IMG/VR virus record: IMGVR_UViG_3300036851_000807
Location: 1-45,977 of that record
DNA from: a virus
Length of the DNA: 45,977 nt
Direction: 5' to 3' (one strand)
A program made the position numbers and the translations under genes. This document shows, in pieces, positions 23,580 to 35,400 of the stretch (position 1 is the first letter of the stretch; the number at the start of each line of letters is the position of its first letter). Under the pieces are notes generated by a model that saw nothing but the letters and a program-made list of their open reading frames with translations, was not told where the DNA came from and searched no databases.

Positions 23580-24238
23580 TGGGGCTCTCGCTGAAAGGGA
23601 TTCTGAAGGGAGTAAAGAAGGCCGCGTCGATCGCTAACCCGCTGGCCGGAGCAGGCTACGACCTTATTGGTGGCAAGAGCGTGAAGGACACAGTGCAGCG
23701 CGCGGGCGACAATTTCGTCACCGGCGCGAAAGGCGCCCTCGCCGCGGCGCCACTCGCGCTGACGGGCGGCGCGGCAGCACCCGCACTCGGTGGCGCGGCG
23801 GGAGCCGCAGGAGGAGGGAGCGTGCTCGGATCAATCGGTTCGTTCTTCGGCTCGTCAGGCGGGCAGGCGTTACTCGGCGCGGCGGGTGGCGTCGCGAAGG
23901 GCGTTGCGGATTCGCGATCGCAGAAGCGCGAGCTGGATCAGAACAAGAGCCAGTTCGACGCGCAGCAGGGACTCCGCGTGAACGCCGACAACCGCGAGCA
24001 GGGCGCGTACGACGCGACGATGCGGGGTCGCGAGCAGACGTCGCCCATGCGCTCGCAGCTCATCCAAGCGCTGATGCAACGGTTCCTCGGCAATGGTGCT
24101 GGTACGATGATGCCTAACGGGCCAACGCAGGCTACTATGCCGTCGCTCCCGCCACCGCCGATGCAGAACGCGCAGCCGAGTGGGGCGCCGCAGCTCGATC
24201 CGGCGATCCTCCAGAAGCTTCAGGCTTTCTTCCGCTAA
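23579..24238 (+). CDS. Internal virion (ejection) protein candidate 1
   Basis: 219 residues, ATG in TGATG. Long Ala/Gly-rich amphipathic region (ALAAAPLALTGGAAAPALGG; SIGSFFGSSGGQALLGAAGG) followed by a charged helix (SRSQKRELDQNKSQFDAQQG) and a Pro/Met-rich tail. This makeup, and its place as the first of three similar genes ahead of the giant protein, matches podovirus internal proteins that are ejected with the DNA and form a channel across the cell envelope. Identity is by composition and context only. Confidence 0.55.
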   Translation: MGLSLKGILKGVKKAASIANPLAGAGYDLIGGKSVKDTVQRAGDNFVTGAKGALAAAPLALTGGAAAPALGGAAGAAGGGSVLGSIGSFFGSSGGQALLGAAGGVAKGVADSRSQKRELDQNKSQFDAQQGLRVNADNREQGAYDATMRGREQTSPMRSQLIQALMQRFLGNGAGTMMPNGPTQATMPSLPPPPMQNAQPSGAPQLDPAILQKLQAFFR

Positions 24239-24248
24239 AGGCGACCAC

Positions 24249-25451
24249 ATGATTGGATCACTCCCCACGCTCGGCGGCAGCGCAGGCGGCGAGGACGACG
24301 AGGCGAAGAAGCGCCTGCTCGGCCAGCCCACGTCCGGTGGTGGCGGGAACGCCGACGCCGACGTCACGAAGCAGACGTTAGGTCTCTCGGGTGGCAGCAG
24401 CACGAGCGCGCAGCCCGTCCAGCAACCGCAGACGTTCGCGCAGATGCAGGCCGCTGGCGTCGCACGTCCGGCTCCTCCGCCCGCGCCGGTGCCCATCCCG
24501 ATGCAGCAGACGGGAGGCCCGAACATGCAGATGCCGCAGCTCGATCCTCGCGCTCCAGGCGGGGCACCGTCGCCGGTGAACCCGTTCCTTCCGCCGACGA
24601 TCGACCCTCGCGCGCCGGGCGGTCCCTCTCCAGTCGCGCCGGGCGTTCCGCCGCAGACGGACCCGCGTGCACCGGCGAGCGCGCCGAGTCCCGTCGCGCC
24701 GGGAATGCCGCCGCAGCCGCCACCGTACGCACCGCCGACCGCACCGTCGCCTGTCGCTGGCGCTGGCGCTGGTGGCGCTGGCTACGCGGGCGCCTCGGGT
24801 GGGCTCGGTGGAACGATCACGGACATGATCCAGAAGCTGCTCGCAAACCCGTCGCAGTATGGCAACGAGGACTTTCAGCAACTCGTCGCGTCAGGCGGTC
24901 GGCAGATCGATGACCAGTACGCTGGCGCGAAGACGGGCGTCGACGAGGAGATGGCGCGGCGTGGCATCTACGACTCGACGATCGCGGGCGGTCGGCTCCA
25001 CGACCTGAACATCGGGAAGCGTGGCGCGCAGGTTGAGCTACAGGATCGGGCCAACCAGTTCCTCGCGCAGAAGCGCGCCGACGACATGCGCTCGGCGTTA
25101 GGCCTCGGGACGAACTTCTACAACGCCGAAGCCGACCGCGGGTTGCAGGCGGCAGGCATGGCCGGGAACCGCGCTGACAACGCCGCTGACCTTCAGTTGC
25201 GCCGAGAGCTTGGACTCGGCGGGCTCGATCTCGAACGCGACCAGCTCGGGCTCCAGCGCGATCAACTCGGGAAGCAGTATGGCCTGGACGATCGCGCGCA
25301 GACGCTCCGCGAGCAGGAGTCGACCTTCGGGCAAGGGCTGTCGAACCGACAGGAGGACTATCGCCAGAAGGAAGGCGATCGGCGCTACGGGCTCGATGAG
25401 TCGGGTGACATGATGCAGCTCATCAACCTGCTGTTCGGGCAGACCTTCTAA
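24249..25451 (+). CDS. Internal virion (ejection) protein candidate 2 with proline-rich repeats
   Basis: 400 residues; AAAGG lies 7 bases before ATG 24249. Residues about 60-175 are disordered, Pro/Gln/Ala-rich and contain three tandem copies of a 19-20-residue unit beginning DPRAP and containing PSPV. The C-terminal half has a helical segment (ITDMIQKLLANPSQYGNEDF), a conserved-looking stretch (KTGVDEEMARRGIYDSTIAG) and a long coiled coil with heptad-like LGLQRDQLGKQY repeats. The order and composition suit a virion-ejected protein, the second of three in a row. Confidence 0.55.
   Translation: MIGSLPTLGGSAGGEDDEAKKRLLGQPTSGGGGNADADVTKQTLGLSGGSSTSAQPVQQPQTFAQMQAAGVARPAPPPAPVPIPMQQTGGPNMQMPQLDPRAPGGAPSPVNPFLPPTIDPRAPGGPSPVAPGVPPQTDPRAPASAPSPVAPGMPPQPPPYAPPTAPSPVAGAGAGGAGYAGASGGLGGTITDMIQKLLANPSQYGNEDFQQLVASGGRQIDDQYAGAKTGVDEEMARRGIYDSTIAGGRLHDLNIGKRGAQVELQDRANQFLAQKRADDMRSALGLGTNFYNAEADRGLQAAGMAGNRADNAADLQLRRELGLGGLDLERDQLGLQRDQLGKQYGLDDRAQTLREQESTFGQGLSNRQEDYRQKEGDRRYGLDESGDMMQLINLLFGQTF
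24543..24719 (+). repeat. Three tandem 57-60-bp coding repeats
   Basis: Within the second ejection-protein gene, units start at 24543, 24603 and 24660, each encoding DPRAP followed by a PSPV-containing segment and a PP ending. The unit length differs by one codon between copies. The result is a low-complexity proline-rich linker; copy number may vary between relatives. Confidence 0.7.
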
Positions 25452-25460
25452 GGGAGCGAC

Positions 25461-26402
25461 ATGGCGATCGACTGGGACACGATCCTGAGCGCACTCTCGG
25501 GCGGCGTGCAGGGTGGAATGCGCGGCTACGCGCAGGGCGAGGAGCTACGCTCGAACCGGCAGCGCGACGATCTCGCACGCCAACGCGAGCAGCGCGAGCA
25601 GAATGCCGACTTCGACCAAGCCAACTATCGCGCGAGTCAGGCACTCAACGAGGCCAACGCCGGGTTCGACAAAAAGCAGGACGCGACGGCGAAGCGTGGT
25701 CGGCTCGCGAAGGGCAACCGCGCGATCCTCGCGACGACGCCGGAAGGGAAGGCCGCGATCGATGCGTTAGGTGCCAACGCCGACGACGTGCTCGGGGAGT
25801 ACGAGGGCTCGGCGATCGACGACATCCTGCGGAACCTGCGCCCACCGCCACCGAAGCGCGAGCCGATCGACCGATTCTCGCCCGAAGGCGTCGCCGCGCA
25901 ACAGCAGATCGACACCGAGCGGGCGAAGCTGCGAACGAAATACCCGACCCCTCGCGCGAACAGTGGGAACGAGGACCGCACGGCGATCACGTCGTTGCTC
26001 GGTGGACTCAACTCACAGATCGACGACGCGCGTTCGGACGTCACGCGACTGAGCAAGCCGATCAGAGAGGCGGCCGAGGCCGGGGTCGACGTCGAGGCCG
26101 CAGACACGGCGGGCCTGGGCGACGCGCGCTCGCGCATGACGACGCTCGGCGGGCAGAGGGACATGGCAACGAAGGCGCTGATGCAGTCGAATCCGGTGCT
26201 CGCGCGACTGTTCGCGTCCGACTCGGCGGGTGCTGCACCGCCGCCGCCGGTCACGCCACCGCCTGCGGGATTCCAGCGGCAAGGCCCGCCGCGTGGCGTC
26301 GCGCAGCCGTTAGGCGAGAAGGAGAAGTTCAAGGCGCGGAGTGATCCGAAGTTCCGCGCGTTCCTCATGCGGAACGGCTACACCGATGGGGATTGGAAGT
26401 GA
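25461..26402 (+). CDS. Internal virion (ejection) protein candidate 3
   Basis: 313 residues with GGGAG 5 bases upstream of the ATG. The N-terminus (MAIDWDTILSALSGGVQGGM) is amphipathic; residues 28-90 are a highly charged, Gln/Arg-rich helix (RQRDDLARQREQREQNADFD); the centre has further helices (AITSLLGGLNSQIDDARSDV) and a Pro-rich linker near 255-285. The C-terminal DPKFRAFLMRNGYTDGDW looks like a short docking motif. It overlaps the giant gene by 4 bases. Role inferred from composition and neighbours. Confidence 0.55.
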   Translation: MAIDWDTILSALSGGVQGGMRGYAQGEELRSNRQRDDLARQREQREQNADFDQANYRASQALNEANAGFDKKQDATAKRGRLAKGNRAILATTPEGKAAIDALGANADDVLGEYEGSAIDDILRNLRPPPPKREPIDRFSPEGVAAQQQIDTERAKLRTKYPTPRANSGNEDRTAITSLLGGLNSQIDDARSDVTRLSKPIREAAEAGVDVEAADTAGLGDARSRMTTLGGQRDMATKALMQSNPVLARLFASDSAGAAPPPPVTPPPAGFQRQGPPRGVAQPLGEKEKFKARSDPKFRAFLMRNGYTDGDWK

Positions 26403-29400
26403 CCGGGCCGATCAACTGGCTCGCTGAGTACGAGCGGCACGAGGAGGAGGAGCGTCGACGCGCGGCCGCGCATCCGCTCGTCACGCCGTCAGCTCGCGCC
26501 GAAGATGCTGGACCGACTGGAAAGCCGGATTGGTTGGCGGAGTTCAGCGCAGCCGAGGGGCCGCGTCGTCTCCCGCCTGCCGTCGTCATGGCGGAGCCGC
26601 CGCGATTCCCGATTCCGACGTTGCCGCCTGCCGTCGTGCAGGCCACTCCGCCCATCGAGCAACCGTTCACGGAGCCCGGTGGCGGTGGCGCGTCGTGGGA
26701 CGACTCGGGCGAAGGGTTCCTCTCGAACCTTGGCTCGGGACTCTACCGTGGGATCCGCAAGGATTTGCCTGAGCAAGTCGGGAACGTGTTGCAGATGTTC
26801 GGCGGCAGTGGCCTGAACCGCGACATCCCCGGCACGGTGCTGCCGATGGCCGGGCGCGCACTCGAGCAATTCGGGAACGAGGCGCCTGACGTGCAGCCGC
26901 GCGTCGGAACGATCGGCGAGGCGGTGCAGTCGCCGTCCGCAGCTCGCGACTACCTCGGCTACCAGATCGGCAACGTGGGCGCGTCGTCGCTCCCGTCGTT
27001 GCTAGCCGCGATCGTGGGCGGGCCGATTGGCGCGACCGCAGCGAGCTACGTGCAGAACACCGGCGACGTGAGGCAGGAGCTGGAGGACTCGGCGCCTAAC
27101 ACGGAGCCCTCGACGCGCGACGCGATCGCGGCGTTGCTCGGCGTGCCCCTCGCGGCGCTCGATCAAGTCACGGAGTCTCGACTCGGTGGGAAGGTCGCGA
27201 AGGCGATCGGCGGGAAGCTCGCGACGAGTGCCGCTGAGCGTGGCGTCGTCGGGACGGCGAAGCGCGTGGCGAAGGAAGTCGGCAAGAGCACGCTGTCGGA
27301 AGGCGTCACCGAAGCGGCGCAGGAAGGCGTCCAGTACCTCGGTGTGCGCGGCGCGACGGGCCAGCCGATCAAGGCGCGCGAGTTGGGAAGCCGGATGCTG
27401 GAGGCGGGCGTTGCTGGCGCTGTGGGCGGTGGCGCGATGGGTGGCGCGACCGAGACGGTGGCCGCAGGAACGGAGGCGCTCCGCTCGCGGCTCAAGCCGC
27501 GTCAGGCAGAGCCGCCAGTCACGCCTGCGCCGATCGTTGACGCGGACGGACGCGATCGCTCGATGCTCGATGCTCGACTCGCGAAGCGTGAGGAACATCG
27601 GGTGAAGGCGCCCGCGCCTGAGATCGACCACGAGTCGGCGCGCGCGGTGCTCGATCGTCGACTGAAGCCGAAGGCGCCAACAACGCCTGACGAGTTGCCG
27701 ATCGCACCGTACACCCCTCACGTGGAGCAGGACAACCGCACCGAGGAGGAGAAGGCCGCACACCGCGCGCGCGTCGGTGGCGAGCTACCGAGTGAACGCC
27801 GGACGCGTCTCGAACGCGAGGCCGTCACGCTCAAGAGCGGCGACGTCGTGGTCGACGAGCAGGGCCAGCGTCATGCGTTCGACGGGTTCGCGCTCCAGAA
27901 CGAGGCACATCCCGACGACGTGACCGTCCTATTCGGCTCGCGCCGTGAGAACGGTCAGATGGTGCGCGAGTTCATTCACGGCAGTACCAGCGGATTCGGC
28001 GAGTTCGAGATCGAGAGGAAGGGCACGGCGACGGAGCCCGCGAAGGCACCCGAGGCGAAGGAGCAGCGCCACGCTGAGCCCGCACAGGCAGGCATCACGG
28101 TCACAGACGAGAGCTTCCATAAGGGCAAGCCAGCGTTCAAGGTGCTGCGCCACGTCGACGACACCGGCAAGGTGCTCGGCGAATTGCGGCTGTACATGAA
28201 CGAGGATGGCACCAGCTCCGGCCAGAGCGTATTCATCGAGAAGGAGCACCAGCGAAAGGGCATCGGTACCGCGCTCTATCGTGAGGCCGAACGGCTTGGA
28301 TTCGACCCGTTGAGCAATACGGGGAAGTCGTCACCGCTCACAGAGGCAGGAAGGGCGCTCACTGACAAGCTCCGCGCGGCGAAGGAGCCAACGAAAGCAC
28401 CGCCACCGAAGAAGCTGGAGATCAACCCGGACTCGCGTTATGCGGGCGAGGAGAACCCCGAGGCGTTGTTCGACGGCTCGGTGGAGCAGGCGCGCGCGCA
28501 CTACAACGACGTGCTCTCCCTCAACGCCGTGCTGGACTCGGGGAAGAAGGCGAACGGCCGGAAGCTGACGCCGAAGGAAGTGACCGAGGCCCGTACGTTG
28601 CGCCAGCAGAGGCAAGACCTTTACCAGTCGACGCTCGGTGAGATCGAGAGCGCGTTCGGGAAAGAGGGACGCGAGCGCGCGAAGTCACTCATCGTGAAGC
28701 CCGCGCCGACACCCCCTTCCGAAAGAGCCCCCTCGAAAGAGGAGGCGAAACCGGAAGCGGCGATCGAGGAGGAGGCGCCGAAAGCTCCGACTCCAATCAC
28801 GAAGGGCACGATGGTTCGCCTGCCCGATGGAAGGGTCGGGCGAGTGTGGACGCTGAAGGACAACGGAACGGCCGAAGTCCGAATGCAGGACGGCGGGATT
28901 CGCACCGCGCACGTCAGCACACTGAAGACCCCGCAGCCTGGCGACGCGAAGCCGAGGGCGGTGACGCCGCAGATCGTGCCGGACGCCTCGAAGGATGTCG
29001 GCCACGTCTTGCCGTCATTCGTCAACGCGCAACGACGCGGCGGCGAGAACCCAAGCACAGGAGTTGCGAATGCGAGCAGCGCACCAGATACTCAGTCAGG
29101 CGACGACGCCGCGACGGTTGCAGGTACTACCGGGGAGCGCGCCGATGACACTCGGCCTGTTCGGGAAAGCGCACGAGGAGAGTCTCAGGGAGAACCGTCC
29201 CGAGGCGTATCAAGCCCTGCAACGGAACGGGACGCTGGCGAGCGTGGTGGCGGAGATCGACCGGGAAGCGCAGCAGACGTTCGAGTCGACGCTGGCCGCG
29301 CTCCTGAAGCAGCACCCGCCGACCGGGACGTACCTCGAGCGAGTCCAGCAGACCGACGCACTCGCGCAGCAGGCGAGGGAGCTGGTGATGGAGGACGTGA

Positions 29401-32400
29401 TCGTTCGGGAGCCAGACCCGGAGAACCCGACGCAGGCGGAGCCCAACGCCGACCGGCTGAGTCCAAGCCAGAACGACGCGACGTAGGCAGTAACTACCGC
29501 CTCACCGACGCCGACGCGATCGGCGCGGGTGGCGCGAAGGGCAAGGCGAGAGGGAACCTCGCCGCGATCCGACTGCTGAAGGAGATCGAGCGCGAAGGCC
29601 GACCGGCGACAGCCGAGGAGCAGGCGACGCTCGTGAAGTACGTCGGGTGGGGTGGAATCCCCCAGGCGTTCAGTCCTGACAACAAGGACTTCGGCCCGAT
29701 CGCGAAGGAACTGCGCGAGCTGCTCACCGACGAGGAGTACGCGGCGGCGCGCGCGTCGACGCTGAACGCGCACTACACGTCGGCCCCTGTGATCCGCGCC
29801 ATTCACGCGGGACTCGCGCGGCTCGGCCTAACGACCGGGCGCGCGCTGGAGCCGTCGATGGGCGTGGGCCATTTCCTCGGGCTCGGGCCGACGTCGTTGC
29901 AGTGGACGGGCGTCGAGCTCGACTCGATCACCGGCAGGCTCGCGAAGCTCCTCTACCCGCAGTCCGACGTGCAGGTGCGTGGCTTCGAGACGGTCGCGAT
30001 GCCGGACAATCTGTTCGACGTCGCGGTGGGGAACGTCCCGTTCGGCAACTTCGGCGTCACCGATCGCGCGTATCCGAAGGAAGTCACCGGGTCGATCCAC
30101 GACTACTTCTTCGCGAAGTCGCTCGATAAGGTGCGGCCCGGTGGGCTCGTCGCGTTCATCACGTCGTCGTTCACGCTCGACAAGCAGAGCGCGGCGATGC
30201 GGAAGTACCTCGGCGAGCGGGCAAACCTCGTTGCTGCGATCCGCCTCCCGAACACAGCATTCGCGGGGAACGCGGGGACTGAGGTCACGACCGATCTCAT
30301 TGTCCTCCAGAAGCGAGAGAAAGGAACGCCGCAGACCGGCGAGACGTTCGTCGACCGCGCGCACATCATGAGTGCTGGCGAGTCGATGTTCGTGAACGAG
30401 TACTACGCGCGGCACCCTGAGATGATGCTCGGGGAGATGCAGCTCGCGGGCACCATGTACCGCGACAAGGCGCCGACGCTCGTCGCTCCCGAAGGGCAGA
30501 ACATCGAGAAGGCGTTAGGTGAGGCGTTCGCGAAGCTGCCCGCTGGCATCTACAAGCCGCGCGCCATCGAGGCGCCTGGCACCCGCAACCCCGGCACCGC
30601 GGAGGCCGAGCTCGTCGGCACCGACGACGACATTCGCGAGGGTGGCTTCCTCGTGCGTGGCGGTCGGTTGCTCCAGCGCGAGGGGAACGAGTTCAAGGCG
30701 TCGAAGCTTGGGAAGGCCGCAGCGGAAAAGGTCTCGCAGCTCGTCGGCATTCGCGATGCGATCCACCGTGTGCTCCAGTCGCAATTCCAGAATCGGAGCG
30801 ACGAGGAGATCACCGCCGAACGCGCGGAGTTGAACCGGCTCTACGATCGGTTCGTGAAGGCGCATGGCCCGATCCGACGCGAGACGCGGACGGAGATCAA
30901 CCGCGAAGGCCGCGCCGAGCCGATCGTCGTCACGCGCTACCCGAACCTGCGCGACTTCCAGGCCGATCCCCGCTGGCCGCTCCTCATGGGGCTGGAGGAG
31001 TACGACGCCGAGACCGACACGGCGAAGAAGACCGACATTCTCCAGCGTCGGGTCATCGAGCCACGCAAGCCCGTCGAGAAGGTCGACACGCCAGCCGACG
31101 CGATCCCGGTGGTGCTCGCGGAGTCGGGCGCGTTCTCTCTCGAGCGAGTGGCGCAACTGTCGGGAACGACGATTGATGCAGCGCGCGAAGCGTTGCGCGG
31201 CGCGATCTACGAGAACCCGACGAGCGGCGTGTTCGAGACGCGCGATCAATACCTGTCTGGCAACGTCCGCACGAAGCTCGCCCAGGCACAGCGCGCAGCG
31301 AAGGGTGACCCTCGCTTCAACGAGAACGTCGAGGCGTTGAAAGGCGCGATCCCCGAGGACTTGCCGCCATCGAAGATCGGCGCGCAGCTCGGCGCACCGT
31401 GGATCCCCACTGAGACGATCGCGCAGTTCGTGCGGGATGTGTTCGGCGCGGGCAACGTAAAGGTGACGTATCTCGCGCGCGAAGCCACGTGGTCGGTCAG
31501 CTACGAGCCCCGCCAGCGCAGCAGCGCGGCGTCGACGACGGAGTTCGGGACCAAGCGCGCGTACGGCACCGAGCTATTGAGCGACGCGCTCAATCTCAAG
31601 CCGACCACGATCTACGATCCCGGCCCCGACGATACCCGCGTCAAGAACGTGCAGGAGACGCTCGCGGCGCAGGAGAAGCAGCAGAAGCTAAAGGACCGAT
31701 TCGCAACGTGGCTGTGGGAGGACGGCGCGCGGGCGACGGCGCTCGCTCGCCTGTACAACGACAGCTACAACAGCATCCGGCTGCGCGACTACGACGGCGC
31801 GCACCTCACGATGCCGGGGGCAGCGTCGCATGTGAACGGGAAGCCGTTCGGTCTGCGACCGCACCAGAAGAATGCCATCTGGCGGATTCTCCAGAGCGGC
31901 AACACGCTGCTCGCGCACGTGGTGGGCTCAGGCAAGACGTACACGATGGTCGCGGCAGGCATGGAGGCGAAGCGCCTCGGGCTCGCGCGGAAGCCGATGT
32001 ATGCGATCCCCAATCACATGCTCGGCCAGTTCTCGCGCGAGTTCCTCGGGCTCTACCCGACAGCGAAGCTGCTGGTGGCGACGAAGGAGGACTTCGCCAA
32101 GGATCGGCGGAAGGCGTTCACTGCACGTATCGCGTCAGAAAACTGGGACGCAATCATCATGACGCACCGCTCGTTCGAGTCGGTCGGCATGAGTCCCGAG
32201 TTCGAGCAGCAGTTCCTCGAACGGGAGCTTGGCGAGCTGGAGCAATCGATTCGCGAGGCGAAGGCCGCGAAGAACCACGACCTGACGAAGCTCATCGAGA
32301 AGGCGAAGAAGAAGCGGACGGCGCGACTCGACACCCTGCGCGCGGCGGAGAAGAAGGATGATCTCCTCCCGTTCGAGGCGCTTGGCGTCGACATGCTCTT

Positions 32401-35400
32401 TGTCGACGAGGCCGACGAGTTCAAGAACCTCAACATCACGTCGAAGCAGCAGGGACTGGGGCTCGAAGGCTCGCAGCGCGCCTTCGATATGTACATGAAG
32501 ACCCAGTATCTCGACTCGCTCAATCCGGGGCGCGGTGTCGTGTTCGCGACGGGCACGCCGATCGCCAACTCGGTGAGCGAGATGTACACCATGCAGCGGT
32601 ATCTCCAGCCGCGACTCATGGGAGAGCGGAGCGTCAGCCACTTCGACGGGTGGAGTGCGACGTTCGGCCAGATGGTGACCGGCATGGAGCTGGCGCCGGA
32701 CGGCAGCGGCTACCGGCAGTCGACCCGGTTCGCGCGATTCCAGAACATGGGCGAGCTGGCGCAGATGTTCCGCTCGGTCGCCGACGTGCAGACGAGCGAG
32801 ATGCTCAACCTGCCGCGCCCGAAGCTGGAGACGGGACAGGCTCAGGTCGTAGCGGTCCCCGCGACGTCGGCGCTCAAACGCTACGTGCAGACGCTCGTCG
32901 AGCGCGCGCGGAAGGTGAAGAACAAGGAGGTTGAACCGGACGAGGACAACCTGCTCAAGATCACCGGCGACGGGCGGAAGGCGGCGCTCGATCTCCGACT
33001 GGTCGGGCTCAGTGGCGGCGAGGGCTCCAAGACCAAGGTCGTCGAGGCGGCGTCCAAGATCGCGCGCATCTATAAAGAGACGACCGCGCTCAAGGGAGCG
33101 CAGATGGTGTTCAGCGATCTCGGCACGCCGAGCGACAAGTTCAACGTCTACGACGAGCTGCGCCTGCACCTCGAGCGGGAGGGCGTGAAGCCCGCAGAGA
33201 TTCGCTACATCCACGACGCCGACACGCAGGCGAAGAAAGACAAGCTGTTCGCGGACGTGAAGGCCGGACGCGTGCGCGTCGTGATCGGGTCGACGCAGAA
33301 GCTCGGCGCCGGGACCAACGTGCAGGATCGTCTCGTGGCGTTGCACCATCTCGATGCACCGTGGCGACCGCGCGACGTCGAGCAGCGCAACGGTAGAATT
33401 CTCCGACAGGGCAACCTGCTGTACGGGGACGCGACGACGCCCGACAGCGAGCGGAAGATTCCGCACGTGTCGATCTTCACGTACGTGACCGAGGGTTCGT
33501 TCGACGCCTACATCTGGCAGGGACTGGAGCGGAAGGCAGGCTTCATCACGCAGGCGCTGACGGCAGGCGTCGAGACGCGCGAGATCGACGACGTGGGCAC
33601 GGTGGAAGTCGACTGGGCGACGGCCAAGGCGATCGCGTCAGGCAACCCGAAGGTGTTGGAGAAGGCGACCATCGACGCCCAGGTGAGCAAACTGGAGCGG
33701 TTACGGCGCGCTCACCAAGACGACGTGTTCGGCGCGGGCCAGAAGATCAAGCTGCTGCCGATGGCGATCGCCGAGTCGAAGGAACGAGCCACCGCATTAC
33801 AGAAGGACGTCGACCAAGCCGAGGACACGGCGGGCGACAGGTACGCGATCACCATCGGCGGGAAGAAGTTCACGAAGCGAGCGGACGCAGGCGCCGAGTT
33901 GAAGAAGGTGCTCGATGCGTTCCTCGGCTCGGTCGCGTCGGTGCCGTTCGAGGAACGGAAGTCGATGTCGAAGAAGCTCGGCACGTTCGCCGGGTTCCCT
34001 CTCCACATCGAGGCGGATGGCTTCTCGATCACCGCGGCGCGGATGATCCTGAATGGCGAGGCGCAGCACGTGGCCGAGGTCACGGCGTCGGATAGCCCCA
34101 TGAGTCTCGCGTTGACGCTGGAGCACGCGCCGAAGGGCATCGCCACGCGGATCGCTCGCATCCATGACGGGATCGAGCAGAACGAGAAGAACCTCGCGCG
34201 ACTGAAGGAGCTGGTCGGCAAGCCCTACGAGCACGCGGCGAAGCTGGCGCAGTTGAAGGAGCGGCAGGCGGCGCTCGACACGGAGCTGCAGGCCGACGCG
34301 ACGCGCTCCGAGGCCGAGGCGAAGAAGGGCGGCGGCATGGTCGACGACTTCCTAACGAGTGAGGAGGGCGCGCTCAAGATCGGCGAGTTGGGTGACCGTC
34401 TGCGCCAGCGTCGACTCGATCGTGAGCCACTCGCCGTGTCGCAGATCGAGGAAGTCGAGGAGCGATTCCAGCGCGCGAAGGGAATCGCCACGCCGACGAT
34501 CCGCGATCGTGTTAGGCAGGCGATTGACGCGGTGAAGCGCGCGGGCCGTCACTTCCCGCACATGGACCCGTCGTCGTCGCCGCTGGCGGCGCGGACGAAC
34601 GAGCTGCTGCTCGAAGTGGAGCACGCGAAGCGCTACGCCGAGGCGATGGCGTACGACAAGATCGCTGCCGTGACGGACGGGTTGACTCAGGGCGAGGTCG
34701 ACCTGTTCACGCGAAAGCTGGTGCTCGACGATCTCATGAAGGACGTCGAGGCCGGACTCTACGAAGGGCGCGACGAGTTGCCGTTCGGGTATCCCGACGC
34801 GGCGGCGGTGCAGCGCGATCTCGATGAAGTCGAAGGCGCAGCCGCGAGTCGGCCGAAGGTCCAGCGTGCGATCGCCGAGCGACAGCGATTCGCGCAGGCT
34901 CTGACGCGTGCGCTGGTCGACGCCGAGCAGCTCAACCCGAAGGTGCTGGAGGACGAGCGGTACTATCACCGTCAGGTGCTCGATCACTTCAACGCGCTCG
35001 CGCATGGCCCGTTGCTCGGGCTCGGCGGTCGCGAGGCGCGCATCAAGCGGAAGGGATTCCAGAAGCAGCGCGTCGGCGGCGGTGACTTCAACACGCGCTA
35101 CCAAGAGGCGGAGTTCGAGTGGGTCGCCCAGGCGTACCGCATCCTGCACATGGTCGGCGCGCAGAAGGAGATTCGCCGTCTCGCGGACATTCAGCCGCAG
35201 TTGAAGGGGGAGGCCAAGAGTCTCAACCTCTCGCGCTACTATGAGAAGGAAGCTGCTGCAGCTGGAATTCCTGACGAGGACATGATCGGGAGCAATGATC
35301 CGCTCCAGCCGTTCAGGAAGCGCATGGGGATGGCGTCGTCGAAGATTCTGTCACTCGCGACGCAGGGGAAGCTCGACGCGCCACAGTACGACGCCGTGAT

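Noticed and set aside
32135-33466. 443-codon open frame on the minus strand
   Set aside because: It mirrors the helicase region of the giant gene, which shows clear motifs, and its translation has no recognisable features and no ribosome-binding site.
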